NCBI GenBank assembly: GCA_963682175.1
Contig: OY821777.1
Coordinates: 16,202,001-16,266,000, forward strand
Origin: Triglochin maritima
Taxonomy: Eukaryota; Streptophyta; Magnoliopsida; Alismatales; Juncaginaceae
Length of the DNA stretch: 64,000 bases
Reading direction: 5' to 3'
The notes below the pieces were generated by a model, which saw nothing but the letters and a program-made list of their open reading frames with translations, had not been told where the DNA came from and searched no databases. Every line of letters starts with the position of its first letter. Position 1 is the stretch's first letter. Of this stretch, positions 11,498-22,289 are shown piece after piece. The position numbers and the translations under genes are program-made.

Positions 11498-12650
11498 GAT
11501 AAAAAGTCGGTGTAGCTCGCTTGAGACCTTAGGAACGCCTGATCAAAGATCACAAATATAAAAATGGTTAAAAAAGAGTAAGAAGAACCATGGTTGTCAT
11601 CTGTGTCAACATATTTTAGAAATCTCAATAGCACAAAGCTGATCGAACAATGATAAACTTTACATAATAATAGGAGGTAAAATTACGATTTGATATTTTA
11701 CAAAAAATCTAAAGGGGATGCTCTGCATCAAACAATGATAATAATGATGATGATACTTACATTATGACAATGATAATGATCTACTCAATCAGTAACAGGA
11801 ATCAAGTTAATACTTCTAGCTAGAAATGTCATTGGGATGAGAGTAGTTACCTGTATCAAATTGTTTATTCTTCTAGTTGACAGCGTAGACCAGCCTTAAG
11901 GCCCCATCTTGGAGCACTTAACATTTCCTCTGAAATAGCCTTTACATACTATACAGGTTCCCATTATCTTATGTTATCAAATAAAAATTCCGATCTATTT
12001 TTTTTCAACAGAGCTAATGTGAGTTTAATGTCCGTCTACACAGCTTTATAAAATCCTTCTGCCCTTCACAATTACTACAACCAACCCTATCCTAGAGAAT
12101 TAAGGTTAGTACATGATGAAGACGACGATCGTAACGATCATGCACCTTGAACTCCCGCATTTGTCCGAGCACAAAATTCCAATATACAAACGAAAGTTAA
12201 GGTTCCACAATCGAATCAACTTCCAATTCATCGGTCTTGTTTCGTGAATCGGTTCTTAACTTCCGACAACAAGTCCCTGGACTTTCATTCAAATATTGAG
12301 TTCTTTCGTGCGCTTTTGGGCATCCAAAACCCCTTTTACGTGACAACAACACAATTCTCGTTAAAAATCTCGCATTGCAAAAGAGAGAATTAAGCAACCA
12401 ATTCCAATTCCTTCGAATTATAAGCCCCACTTCAAACAAGGAAAAAAGAAACGAAATCGAGCAAGGAAAGGAAGAACAGTAGAAATGAAATCAAGCGATC
12501 CATCAAGAGGAAACGCAACGAAATCAAGAGGTGATGATACCTTGGAGGAGTGAGTGGGACGAAGGATTGGATTCCAATTTGGGGAAATGAAATCTCGAGT
12601 GGATTTTAGATCTGCCTTTTGTTAGGAGTTGGGACACGCAAGGCAGCAAG
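11498..12650 (-). promoter_or_regulatory. 5'UTR, 5'UTR intron and promoter of the RING gene
   Basis: On the minus strand a donor (CTCCAAG then GTATCA) at 12541/12540 and an acceptor (TTGATCAG) ending at 11539 would join an untranslated exon near 12541-12650 to 11498-11538, just upstream of the ATG at 11497. This is inferred from splice-site matches only. The foldback transposon begins about 100-200 bases upstream of the untranslated exon, so it lies in the promoter. Confidence 0.5.
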
Positions 12651-13096
12651 GGATTGAACTGTCGGGAAGTTTAGTGGGTGTTTTGCAGTATTCGACAAAG
12701 AAAACATACAAATATCAAAACCAAACATAATATAATAAAAAATCAAGGGTTTTTTACTTGCACGTCATTTCAAAACACTATATTTCCAATTTTGCCAGCA
12801 CTATATAGCTATTTGTATTACTGCCACTAAAAAACTATACAAATTCTATTAATGGCACTAAAAACTATACAAATTCTATTAATGTCACTCTGTTAACCTT
12901 TTTCGTTAACAGTGTTACTGTTCCGTTAACGCCGTTAAAAAAAGGAAACTGTTATTCGTCGCCCAAAACTACTTAAATCGCCCGTCTAATTATCATTTTG
13001 CCCTTCACAATTCATTTAATACTCATTTTGTCTCGTCTCTTAAACTAAGGATTTTGTCTACGTTTTCCTCACTTTACCAGTACCAACACCACGAAA

Positions 13097-14866
13097 ATGT
13101 ATGGCGAAACGTCTGGATCCGGTGAAGTAAGCCGAGCAAAAAAACATTGTGTCGGCGTCTACGTAAGTCGTCGCCCCCATTATGGGGGCGACAGCTTACC
13201 AGATGCAGGTCCCATGGTGGGGGCGTCTATCTAGGACGTCAGCCCCATGGTGAGGGCGTCATAGCCAGACACCCTTTTTTTTCTTTTTTTTAATGTTGTG
13301 TTATTTTAAATTATTTCAGGTTCCGTTGCAAGATTTTGGTGGTGATAGAGTAAGATTACAATGAGATTTTTGTAAGTACACAAGTATTTTCAACAATCGA
13401 TGACGCGAATAAATGGGCAAAACAAGTTGTCATTGAAACCGGGTTTTTTGGTAATATCATCCTATAAATCACATGCAGATAATCAGATTGATTGTTATCT
13501 GAGATGCGATCTCAGAAATAAAATGGGTTCTCCGGATATAAATATTGCAGTACGGAAGAACACGAAAAGAAAGTGTTGCGGTTGTCGTTTTTTGATAAAG
13601 GTAGTCGAGCGACGGGACCGTGAAGGATGGGTTATAGTTTCTAATAGTACTCATGGTCAGCATAACCACAGACTTGCAGTTTATTCAGAGGGTCACTGAC
13701 AGATCAGCGGTCTTAATCCTGGAGTCAAGAAAATTGTTCGTGATATGACTGAGGCACAAGTGAAACCGCGTAACATCTTGTAGGCGGTAAAAGAGAAATT
13801 CCCGGAGGATAATCTCAATCAGAGACATATTTATAACTTCAGAGAGTACACGAGGAAGACGAAATCTGAAGACAGGAATCCCGCTCAGCAGTTTCTGCAC
13901 CTGGCAGTGCAGTATCAGTACTTACATTGGATTATGACGAATGAAGAAACTAATGTCATCACTCACATATTTTTGGCACATCCGACGTCAGTTCATTTGT
14001 TGCGCACATATCCTTTCGTAATCTGCATTGATTTGACGTATAAAACGAACAAGTACAAGATGCCTTTGTCCGAGATGATTGGGGTGACACCAACAAATAT
14101 GAACTTTCTTGTCGACTATGCGATTATGAAAGGTTAGACAGAGTCTAGTTACCGGTGGGTGTTGGAGAAGTTGCGAGATCTGTTATTGGATACTGTCAGC
14201 CCGACTGCATTAATAATGGACTGAGAGTTAGGGCTTATGCGACCAGTAAAAGAGATTTTTCTTGAGTCTGCTCATTTACTTTGCATCTGGCATATTAACA
14301 AAGACGTATACAACTACGCATATCACGCATTCGGCAAGAACAAATAGTTTACAGAGAATTTGAAGTGTGGAAAGTGGAGGAAAGTCTTGTTTTCTACTTC
14401 AGAAACCGAGTTCGATAAAATTGTCCGTAATCTGAAGGATTCTTTTCATTCTTGGTCAGCTATCTCGGAGTATCTGGAAGACACGTGGTTAGTGCATAAA
14501 GAAAAGTTTGTGTTAAATTGGACGAATAAAGTCCTTCATTTCGGCAACACTACGAACTGTATGGTCGAAAGCGCTCATTCGGCTCTGAAAGAGTGGATAA
14601 CTACATCGACTGCAGCCCTGGACACCATTTTCGACCGCGTCAACGCGGCTATTGAAATGCAGCTGACGAATATTCGAAACCTTCTTGAAAAGTCGAAATG
14701 TCAAAATTTGACTAACTATAGAAATGTTTTGTATCAACATATAAATGACCGAATTTCGCATCACTGCTTGTCGTTATTGTGTGAGGAGTTCCAGAGAATG
14801 CAGGGCTTAAGCAATCAAGTTGAATATCTTTGTGAGTGCGCTTTTCTAAGACGGCTCCGGCAGGTG
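13097..14866 (+). pseudogene. MULE transposase (FAR1/MuDR type), broken
   Basis: A mini first exon MYGETSGSGE (13097-13126) is followed by an intron and a second exon starting VPLQDFGGD near 13320. The reading frame then shifts at least twice, including at a T run near 13441, and is cut by stops near 13698, 13781, 14137, 14222 and 14346. Recognisable pieces are the FAR1-like zinc region (KNTKRKCCGCRFLIKVVERR, then HGQHNHRL), the transposase core (FVICIDLTYKTNKYKMPL, then MIGVT; later HLLCIWHINKDV) and the C-terminal helical part ending in CECAFL. After that the sequence jumps to the GC-rich intron of the opposite end. It cannot make transposase. Confidence 0.88.
13135..13272. repeat. GC-rich hairpin repeats in the first intron of MULE copy 1
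   Basis: Contains CGCCCCCATTATGGGGGCG and CCCATGGTGGGGGCG palindromes with AGGACGTC/GACGCC spacers. The same motif class occurs at the matching place in copies 2 and 3. Confidence 0.8.
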
Positions 14867-14958
14867 CCCGCCCGTTGCAGGGCGGCAGCTCCCGCGAACG
14901 CTCACCCCAATTTTTATTTTTATCTTTTTAAAATAGTAATTTAAATGAGACATTTTAC

Positions 14959-15000
14959 CAGATTCGAGTACACCGGGTCGTCCGCTGGCCTCCGAGACAT
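14959..15000 (-). pseudogene. Mini first exon of the second MULE gene, copy 1
   Basis: ATG at 15000 on the minus strand, 14 codons MSRRPADDPVYSNL, then a GTAAAA donor. It is the counterpart of the exon at 54289-54342 in copy 3. No second exon remains, so the gene is a fragment. Confidence 0.7.
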
Positions 15001-15998
15001 TCTTCTTGACGATTATGAGAGGAAGATAAAGAGAGAGTGGTGGTAGGAAAGTGAAATGAAGAGATATATAAGTAGAAATGAGAGAATGGCAAAACGGTAA
15101 TTTTGCATGGGCGATTTAAGTAGTTTTCCGACGACGAATATTAATTCAATAAAAAATATTATTTTAATAGTAATATTTACAAATTCTACCCTATAAATTT
15201 AATAACTTAGTAATCTTAATTTGTCATTTTTATGATCTTTACAACAACACTTAAATTCAAAAAATTAAGACTGTTAATTTTCACAAGTACAAACGGGGGT
15301 GATACAAGTGTTTTGATGTTTTTTTTCTTATGAAAATTAAATTCCAAAACATTTAAATAACAATTAAATCTTTATGATTTTCACAGCAAAACACTTAAAT
15401 TCCAAAAATCAAGAATTTTAATTTTCATAGGAAAAAAAACCACCAAAACACCTGTCACCACTATTTGTACTTGTGAAAATTAACAATCTTGATTTTTTGA
15501 ATTTAAGTGTTTTGTTGTAAAGATCATAAAAATGACAAATTAGGATTACTAAGTTATTAAATTATATACGGTAGAATTTATAAATATTACTATTAAAATA
15601 ATATATTTTTAATGGCGTTAACGAAACAGTAATGTCGTTAATGGAAAAGGTAAACGGAGTGACATTAATAGAATTTGTATAGTTTTTTGTGGCATTAAAA
15701 GAATTTGTATAGTTTTTTAGTGTCAGTGATAACAATAGTTATATAATGATGGCAGAATCGGAAATATAGTGTTTTGAAATGACATGAAAAATCCCAAAAA
15801 TCAAACAAAAAGTACCGAATGTAAACATATTTTTAGTATGGAGTTGAAATAAACATAAGTACTTTTCACTTAATCTTTTCCTAAAACTTTCTCTAATTTC
15901 GGGAGAAAAAGTTGAGATAACAATTTGTGCAGTGGACTTTCTCTTCCTTTCTCCTCTTTCCTCTCATTTTCTCTCCATAAATATTATACCCAATCAAG

Positions 15999-16071
15999 GA
16001 AAATCCCACTTTCTCTTCATTCCACTGCACAAATGGGATTTTCTTTGGAATGAAGAGAAAGTGGGATTTTC
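15999..16071. repeat. Perfect 25-bp inverted repeat
   Basis: Arms at 15999-16023 and 16047-16071 are exact reverse complements (GAAAATCCCACTTTCTC... and its mirror) with a 23-base loop. Located in otherwise anonymous AT-rich DNA (15805-16270) between the foldback element and the solo LTR; no gene seen there. Confidence 0.85.
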
Positions 16072-16270
16072 TTTCGGCAAGAACGAAAGCGAATACTAAA
16101 GAGAGAGAAAAACAAGAAAAGTTTACAAAATTAGAAAATATTTGTCTTTTTTATTGTTTGGATAGAGATAAGTTGAAAGAGAGAAGAAAAAAAGAAGATT
16201 GCACCACATTACTGGAATGTACATCCATTCTTATTTAAAAATGTTATTTCATACTTTCATCTTCGCTTAT

Positions 16271-16436
16271 CTAATTAAGTTGTTTCCTAAATAGAGCCTT
16301 GAGTGCATTTGGATCCAATTTCACTTGGTTTTGGAATTTCAAAGCGTAGCATTTGCAAATATCATGTCTTGTTGGCAATGTTAGAATTTGTAGCTGCTCT
16401 GGAGGGAGTTGAACATGATCTTTAGCTGGTTGATTA
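16271..16436 (-). pseudogene. Unidentified coding-like fragment ending at the solo LTR
   Basis: On the minus strand an open frame (LPPEQLQILTLPTRHDICK, then YALKFQNQVKLD, stop at 16271-16273) runs into the LTR and, across the target duplication, would continue into 19002 and above, where a pyrimidine-rich stretch and an AG resemble a splice acceptor. I do not recognise the protein. A diverged copy of part of it (TTGCAAATATTATGT region) lies at 42842-42886, so it is a dispersed repeat rather than a unique gene. Confidence 0.4.
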
Positions 16437-16859
16437 TGTAACACCCCCAACAATGAAAAATTTAAACTTTTTAAATCAAGGAACCACAAGGATAAAGACC
16501 ATCAAAAGTGGGGACATTACTCAAAGAAATACTCAAATATAACTGGTGCACCATATTACATAAGAGTTTGTCAAAAGAGTGAGTACATCCGAATACGAAA
16601 AACATAATACATGTAATCACGACAACCTAAAATAGGCAGACAACAAGATCCAGTCCCAAAGTGCAATCTCCCTCGGTCACCACCTGCCGGAACCTAACGC
16701 GGTCCTGAAAATAAACATAACAACAATGCCTGAGTTTCCATAAGGAAACCCCGTATGACAAACTCACCTATATGTCATATCATACTAGTATAGCATGACA
16801 TGAAATACAAAACAATAAAACAACATTCCCACCAAGGGCCAAACTGGACATTTGTCCTG

Positions 16860-17560
16860 CAATTGTTCCTGCTGCCACACAGGTCGCACGGTCTACAATC
16901 GTCACCGCTACCACACAAGCCCCACGGTCCACAACATTGTCGTCGCCACATAGGCCGCAGGGTCCGCAGCATCACCATCGCCACACAGGCCGTACGGTCC
17001 AAACATCACCGCCGCCACACAGGTCGCACGGTCCACAACCTCGGGTCTCCGTGGAGACCTACCGTGGGCACATACGGTCTAGCGGACAGTACACAACACA
17101 TCCCCACACATAGCTACACAAGCCAAAGGGATCGGTGAGGAGACGTTCGCACTTCCGCGCAGGTAGAATCAGATATGAAAACATCGTGGTCCACCACCAC
17201 ACCACACCAACGGAGTCGTCGTTCAGGTCGGTCCATCATCGGCGCCACACAGACCGCACGGTATCTCACTCGATAGGTGCCCAATCGAGCTACCTGCCGG
17301 AAATCATCATCGGCAGTCCATCGCCGCAACCACACAGGCCACGCGCAATCCTCCCTACCGCCACACAGGTCGCACATGGGCCCCCCGTCACCACACAGGT
17401 CGCACAAGCTCGTGCAATCACTGTCTATCAAGGCCAGTCGAACATATCCGCCACACAAAGGGCCAGACAATCGACAGATCTGAACCGAAGTCAGCGGGGT
17501 CATCGAGCTCCACACAAACTCTGGCGCTATAAAAGCAGGGTAGCGATCTCCGTAGCCATC
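16860..17560. repeat. Degenerate tandem repeats inside the solo LTR
   Basis: A unit around CGCCACACAGGTCGCACGG followed by TCC and CAACATCAC recurs many times at irregular spacing, mixed with unique sequence. The low stop-codon content makes long frames on both strands. Confidence 0.75.
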
Positions 17561-17845
17561 CAGGCCGGTAGTCACTTCACCCAACGGCAGTTGCGTGCCC
17601 GCTGAAAGCAATGGGATCCACGATCCCTCAGGCTACTACTCTAATGAGAGAAACAAAGCAAAACTACGCCACCCTCTATAACACAGGGGTGACACGTCCC
17701 AAGTATCCACATTCTTCCACACGGCGGTCCCTAGGCAGACACGCGCAACGTACCCACTGTCACCTCCCGACGCACGCTCCAAGCAAGGACATGGGTTTCC
17801 GTGGACAAAGTTGACACTTCACTAGGACCAGGATTCAGTTTTGGG

Positions 17846-18420
17846 CTCAAACGGTCGACCGAAAAAGGTATACCGGTCAACCGCATCCGTAAAGGAATCG
17901 GTCAACCGAACGCCTACAACGGTCGAACTCTGTGCTCAAAACTCGATCCCCAAAGGTCTAACAAAAGTCTAAAATCGGTCGACTGAACGTGGTCAAAATC
18001 TGGAGTCTGGTCAAAATTACACAAGTCTATTCGGTCGACCGACTCAGGGGTCCCGGGCGACCGAAAACTACCAGGGTCTTCCTAATAGTCTAAGTCATCT
18101 ATCGGTCGAACAAACTACAACAATCGGTCGAACAACAAACTATACAATTAAGTTCACTTAAGTTCCGGTCTGACCAAAGGTCAGGAACGGTCGACCGTTT
18201 CGATGGTCAACGTCCGGTCCAAGCGAAACACGAAGCAACGGTCGAACGGCTCAGGGGTCCCGTTCGACCGAAAACAACCAGGCGAACCCCGACCCACCAG
18301 CACAAGCACGACCGGTCGACCGCCACAAGGCATCGTTCGACCTGTGTTGGTTAAAGTCGAGCAAAATACACTAAACTGGTCGACCGTCGGAAGGCACCGG
18401 TCGACCATTGGTCGACAGCA
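17846..18420. repeat. Cluster of CGGTCGACCG palindromes inside the solo LTR
   Basis: At least a dozen exact or one-off copies of the palindrome CGGTCGACCG (for example near 17850, 18032, 18185, 18311, 18379 and 18398) within about 600 bases. The same motif is clustered in two other LTR sequences of the window. Confidence 0.8.
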
Positions 18421-19006
18421 ACCTTACGCCAGCCAAGGATTTTATGTTGTTTCTCGTCGTCGGTGGTGTCTCCGACCTCCCGCGACCAACCACAACTCCA
18501 CCCCAACGTGGGTGAGCAACAAAGACATCTAATGCAAGAACTTGGCATACCTCTTAGCGAAGAACGATGAAGAACACCGGAGCTCACACGCCGACACCTC
18601 GGAACCACGACCCCACGCACGACCTCCTCCTCGCGTCAATCTTTGACCAGCGCACCTCCACTCACAAGCACACCACCAGCTACCGGAGTTCCCGCAACCT
18701 CCTCTGATCCACCGGAACAAAAGGGGAGAGAAAGATGAGTGCTTGGAGCGAGAAGGTAAAGAAAATGAAGAAGAATGAGAAGAAGAAAAGAAGAGGAGAA
18801 GGAAACGTTGGTTTCCTCTTAAAACCAACACCTCCATCACCCATACAATCACACCACTCCATCATTCCCCTACACCCCTAGTCCATCCCTCTTCACATCA
18901 CCACCCATACCTCCATTATTCTTCCCCCAACTCTCATGCAAAACTACACCATTAAGCCCACCTAATCACCATTAGTTCTTAAACAAGTTAGGGATTTTAC
19001 AGATTA

Positions 19007-20875
19007 GGCTTTCTTGGGTGGTTAATGAAATTAAGAAGGTAAAAGACGAGCAAATTACAAAAAAGAAAAGACAAAAGATTTCTACTAGTTTGATGACACA
19101 AGAGGCAACCTAATTCAGTCCCCAAGTACCTCTGCTTGAAAGTTTCTTAGCCCAAAGCCTTTACTCTGCAAGGTTTGCCAACGTTACATTCACTATCGAC
19201 AAACTGTTGGACCCAGTCCTAAAATGTCCAACTAAATGTGACTTAACAAACCTAATCGATTTAAGTAAGCTGGCCTATTAGTGAACACATTAAGGTAAAT
19301 AAGAGTGTGATATATTATAACACGTTTAAGGTGTGCTATATAAAGAGTTTTAGGATTTCAACACAACACCGTATCCAATTCTTGCGTGATCTCCATCATC
19401 TCTATCAGAGAGACATACTCGACCTGTAGAAGTCTGGAGGTGGTGTTTGTGGGATCACGAGAAGACATCAAGCATGCTCGTACCGAAAAGAACTGTGTGA
19501 CTTCGCCAAGTAAGCCCCATAAGGTTCCATCACAAACTCCTTTGATTCCCTAAACTTTACCGTGATGCCGACTTTCACAATATGGAAACTTCTAATAGCA
19601 AGCTCGTTTCTCGAGTACATGTGTTTTAATGTGAAATCAAGAGAAGACAATAATAACTAGGAATTATGTGAGATCAAGAGAAGACAATAATAACTAGGAA
19701 GTATGTGAAGATACAGAGTGTATAAAACCTTGAAAATTACTAGAGCTTGTATGAAGTGAGTGTGGAAAGTGTTGAAAGCCAAGGGTAGGGTTCTACTTAT
19801 AGACAAGCATGAGACTAACCAAATACAGAAGAAAATCAAGGTAATTCGGCTATCGGTCGACTGGTTTGGTGGACCAATCGACCTGTTTTGAGGTCTGACA
19901 GCATAGACTGGTCGTCCAGTCTTAGAATTTGGTTGGCCGATTTCTGACATTGATTTCTGTAGACTTAAAAAGTGGTCAACTAGTTAGAGGATATGCTCGA
20001 CCGGTCAATGATTTTGACTGGTCAATATATGTACATATCTTCTTGGATTCTTGATTAATTTTTATGGATTCTAAATGAAATTAAGGATTCAAAATCTTTA
20101 ACTACCCAAAAGAATCCTAAGACTCGAAAGAGAAAAGAAGACCTACTTTTTTCTTCAATCCTTAAAGTTCGAGAGAATAGTATGGTTATAAGTCACATCT
20201 TTTATCAAACACTATACATTTTAAGTTTTTAAAACTACAATTTTTATTTTGAATTCGATCAAAAACCTTTTATGCAGTTAACTAAGTATGTGGTATAGAC
20301 GTTTGAGTTCAGTGAAGCAAGTACACATGCAACATTATGGAACTTGAGTGACTAATCCAATCCTGAAGGGCAGATTACCAAGCTAGTCCTAGGCATTCCA
20401 CATTTCTTACAAGGAAGAGGAGAGAAGTCCGCCACATCACTGCTTAACATAAGAACACTTTCTATTACGGAGAAGAATAAAAAAGACAGATTGAGATAGT
20501 TCGACGAGTTAGTTTGAAGTTTCCTCAACCAAATATTATTACAAGTTCAAATCTTAATAGTTGCAACATAGCTTGGGTGTTTTTGTTTCTTTTCTCTTCG
20601 TGAGCTTATGTCTGTTCATATTCGTTCCACTAAATAATATCAATGTTAATTTTATAAGAAGAAGAAGAGATGTAGTGATGTTGATTGCATTAGTTGAGAA
20701 AATTTAAGAACTTCCGGCAACAAGTCAAACCCCCTACAAATCAAATTTCTTGTTAGGATAGTAATGAATTAATTACTATCCTTTTATCATAATGCTTGGA
20801 TACCTTAGTCGCAAGAAATGGATAAATTCATTACCATGGCTCTTCTGGATAATGTAGGTGCTGATTTTTCAAACG
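19007..20875. other. No host gene; degenerate LTR-like pieces
   Basis: A TATA-like CTATATAAAGAG near 19336 is followed by sequence resembling an LTR leader. From about 19640 to 20050 the minus strand looks like an LTR of the type at 24000-25275: GGTCGACC motifs, a TATA-like box (CTATAAGTAG) and then a polypyrimidine leader. A 38-bp tandem duplication (AGACAATAATAACTAGGAA core) lies at about 19640-19705. A 71-codon ORF at 20818 runs into MULE copy 2 and has no recognisable content. Confidence 0.45.
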
Positions 20876-21032
20876 AAATAATAACTGAATTGCTAAACAT
20901 CGTCCCAAAATTACTTAAATCGCCCCTTGAAATTACCATTTTGCCATTCTCTCATTTCTACTGCTATAACGCGACATTTTACCCTCCTATCACACATCTC
21001 TCTTCATATTCCTCTTATAATCATAAAAAATA

Positions 21033-21089
21033 ATGTTTTGGAGGTCAGTATTGAACCAACGAACGCCCCAGTGTACTCGAATCTGGTAA
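21033..21089 (+). pseudogene. Mini first exon of the second MULE gene, copy 2
   Basis: ATGTTTTGGAGG start, then CCCCAGTGTACTCGAATCTG and a GTAAAA donor, matching the exons at 14959-15000 (-) and 54289-54342 (+). A frame change relative to those copies is evident, so it is a remnant. Confidence 0.6.
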
Positions 21090-21109
21090 AATATCTAACA
21101 TCTTTTTAA

Positions 21110-21395
21110 TAAAAAAATAATAAAAAATAATAAAAAAATTACGGGCGTCCGACGGAGCCGCCCCCACGTAGGAGGGGGCGTCTGGCTAAGACGTCTCCCC
21201 CATGGGGGAGGCGTTTTACCCAGACGCTCTGCCCTTGGGACAGGCGTCTGTGTAAGAATTTATCCAGACGCTTTTACCCAGACGCGTTTTACCCAGACGC
21301 TTTTACCCAGACGCTCTTAGCCAGACGCCCCCTCCTACGTGGGGGCGGCTCCGTCGGACGCCCGTAATTTTTTATTATTTTTTATTATTTTTTTA
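21110..21395. repeat. Large near-perfect inverted repeat in MULE copy 2
   Basis: Arms at about 21110-21188 and 21318-21395 mirror each other over roughly 78 bases, from an AATAAAAAATAATAAAA stretch through CGGGCGTCCGACGGAGCCGC to GGCGTCTGGCTA. The loop holds five or so direct copies of TTTACCCAGACGC. Confidence 0.85.
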
Positions 21396-21847
21396 AAAAA
21401 ATAATTGATTATAAATTTAGATAATTGTTAAATTAATTAATTAATAAGTTAATAATTACTATATTCGGATGACCGATACCCCTTCGGTACACCGAAACTT
21501 CAAAAATTTCCAGATCCAACAATTTCAAAATCCAAAAAAATTCCAGGGGGCGCTGCCCCCTTGCCACCCCCGCCACCTCACCGGCGAGGTGGAATGCCGC
21601 TCGCTCACCGGGGAGCGAGACCCCCGAACGACCTGTCGAGGTGGTATTTGTAAGTCATGATGTTTTACCACCGGGGGATTTTGGAACTTAAAAAATGTTG
21701 GATCTGGAATTTTTTTGAATCTTCATCACTTGCAAAAAAACTCATTGTAATCCGACCGGTTACCACCGAAAACTTGCAAAGAAACGTCAAATAATTTGAG
21801 ATAACACACCGTATAATTTTAATTTGACAAAAAAATTAAAAAAAAGG

Positions 21848-22068
21848 GACGTCTGGCTAAGACGTCTGTACCATCGTGGAGGCGTCTGGCTAAGACGCCT
21901 CCACCATGGTTGAGGCGTCTTAGCGAGACGCTTAGACCATGGTATAGGCATCTGGCTAAGACGCTTGGACCATCGTGGAGGCGTCTGGATAAGACGCCTC
22001 AACCATGGTGGAGGCATCTTAGCCAGACGCCTCCACGATGGTGCAGGCGTCTTAGCCAGACGCCCGAG
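21848..22068. repeat. 33-bp hairpin repeat array in MULE copy 2
   Basis: Six units whose ACCATSGT or ACGATGGT centres fall at 21870, 21903, 21936, 21969, 22002 and 22035, exactly 33 bases apart. Each unit combines two palindromes, GGCGTCT..AGACGCC and CCACCATGGTGG. As 33 is a multiple of 3, both strands are open and encode an 11-residue repeat (minus strand type RRLSQTPPRWY). Confidence 0.9.
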
Positions 22069-22095
22069 TCGGAAAAAAAAATCTGTCTCCGTTAC

Positions 22096-22125
22096 TTCGC
22101 CTGATCTAGGTGTTTCGCCAGACAT
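22096..22125 (-). pseudogene. Transposase mini first exon, MULE copy 2
   Basis: ATG at 22125 (-), ten codons MSGETPRSGE followed by GTAACG. Equivalent to MSGEAPESGK at 57234-57263 in copy 3. The downstream transposase exons are deleted; unspliced, the frame runs on through the 33-bp array to 21787. Confidence 0.7.
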
Positions 22126-22289
22126 TTTCGTGGTGTTGGTACTAGGAATGTTAGTAAAACTGAGTCAAAAACCTTGTTTAAAGACACGGGACGATCTGGG
22201 TATTAAATATATTGTTAAGGGCAATTTGGTAATTTCAAGGGGCGATTTAAGTAGTTTTGGGGCGACGTTTAGTAGTTCCCAATAATAAT

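Larger units (their letters stand above)
12944..15149 (+). mobile_element. MULE family copy 1, nested in the foldback element
   Basis: Ends share the family terminus CGTCG..AAAACTACTTAAATCG (left 12944-13000; right inverted at about 15108-15149), also found on copies at 20885-22280 and 54142-57417. Flanking T-and-A runs (TAAAAAAA / TAAAAAAT) are consistent with an 8-9 bp duplication, and the outer foldback arms become continuous when this copy is removed. It contains a broken transposase (+), a mini exon of the second gene (-) at the far end, and GC-rich hairpin repeats near both ends. The 3' transposase/OTU segment present in copy 3 is missing. Confidence 0.85.
12747..15795. mobile_element. 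Foldback element with long inverted arms, carrying a nested MULE
   Basis: Starts GGGTTTTTT and ends AAAAATCCC, flanked by a perfect 9-bp target duplication AAAAATCAA (12738-12746 and 15796-15804). The sequence from 12747 to about 12943 is the inverted copy of 15600-15795, and 15150 to about 15350 is the inverted copy of about 15440-15600. With the nested MULE (12944-15149) removed, the element is about 0.84 kb and almost entirely one hairpin with a small loop. A 9-bp duplication points to the Mutator superfamily. Both arms carry a direct repeat of ACTATACAAATTCT. Confidence 0.88.
16437..19001. mobile_element. Large solo LTR (2,565 bp), probably Gypsy
   Basis: Begins TGTAACACCCCC and ends GGGATTTTACA, flanked by a perfect 5-bp duplication GATTA (16432-16436 and 19002-19006). 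There is no internal region, second LTR or polymerase ORF, so this is a solo LTR left by recombination between two LTRs. The TGTAACACCCC start and length suggest a chromovirus-type Gypsy element (inference). Unusually GC-rich for its surroundings. Open frames inside it result from tandem repeats and are not taken as genes. Confidence 0.88.
20885..22280. mobile_element. MULE family copy 2, deletion derivative (1,396 bp)
   Basis: Inverted ends match the family (left ACATCGTCCCAAAATTACTT, right inverted ACGTCGCCCCAAAACTACTT, both followed by AAATCGCCCC). Flanking direct repeat AATAATAA at 20877-20884 and 22281-22288. The transposase body is gone; what remains are the two terminal mini exons pointing inward and their hairpin-rich introns, now almost adjacent and separated by AT-rich DNA. 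It can only move if an intact relative supplies transposase. Confidence 0.88.

Noticed and set aside
17114..17611. Long overlapping frames on both strands in the solo LTR
   Set aside because: They come from GC-rich tandem repeats within an LTR and have no known motif.
20818..21033. 71-codon ORF starting MDKFITMALLDNVG
   Set aside because: It runs into MULE copy 2 after about 22 codons, so most of it is transposon sequence; the rest is too short to identify.
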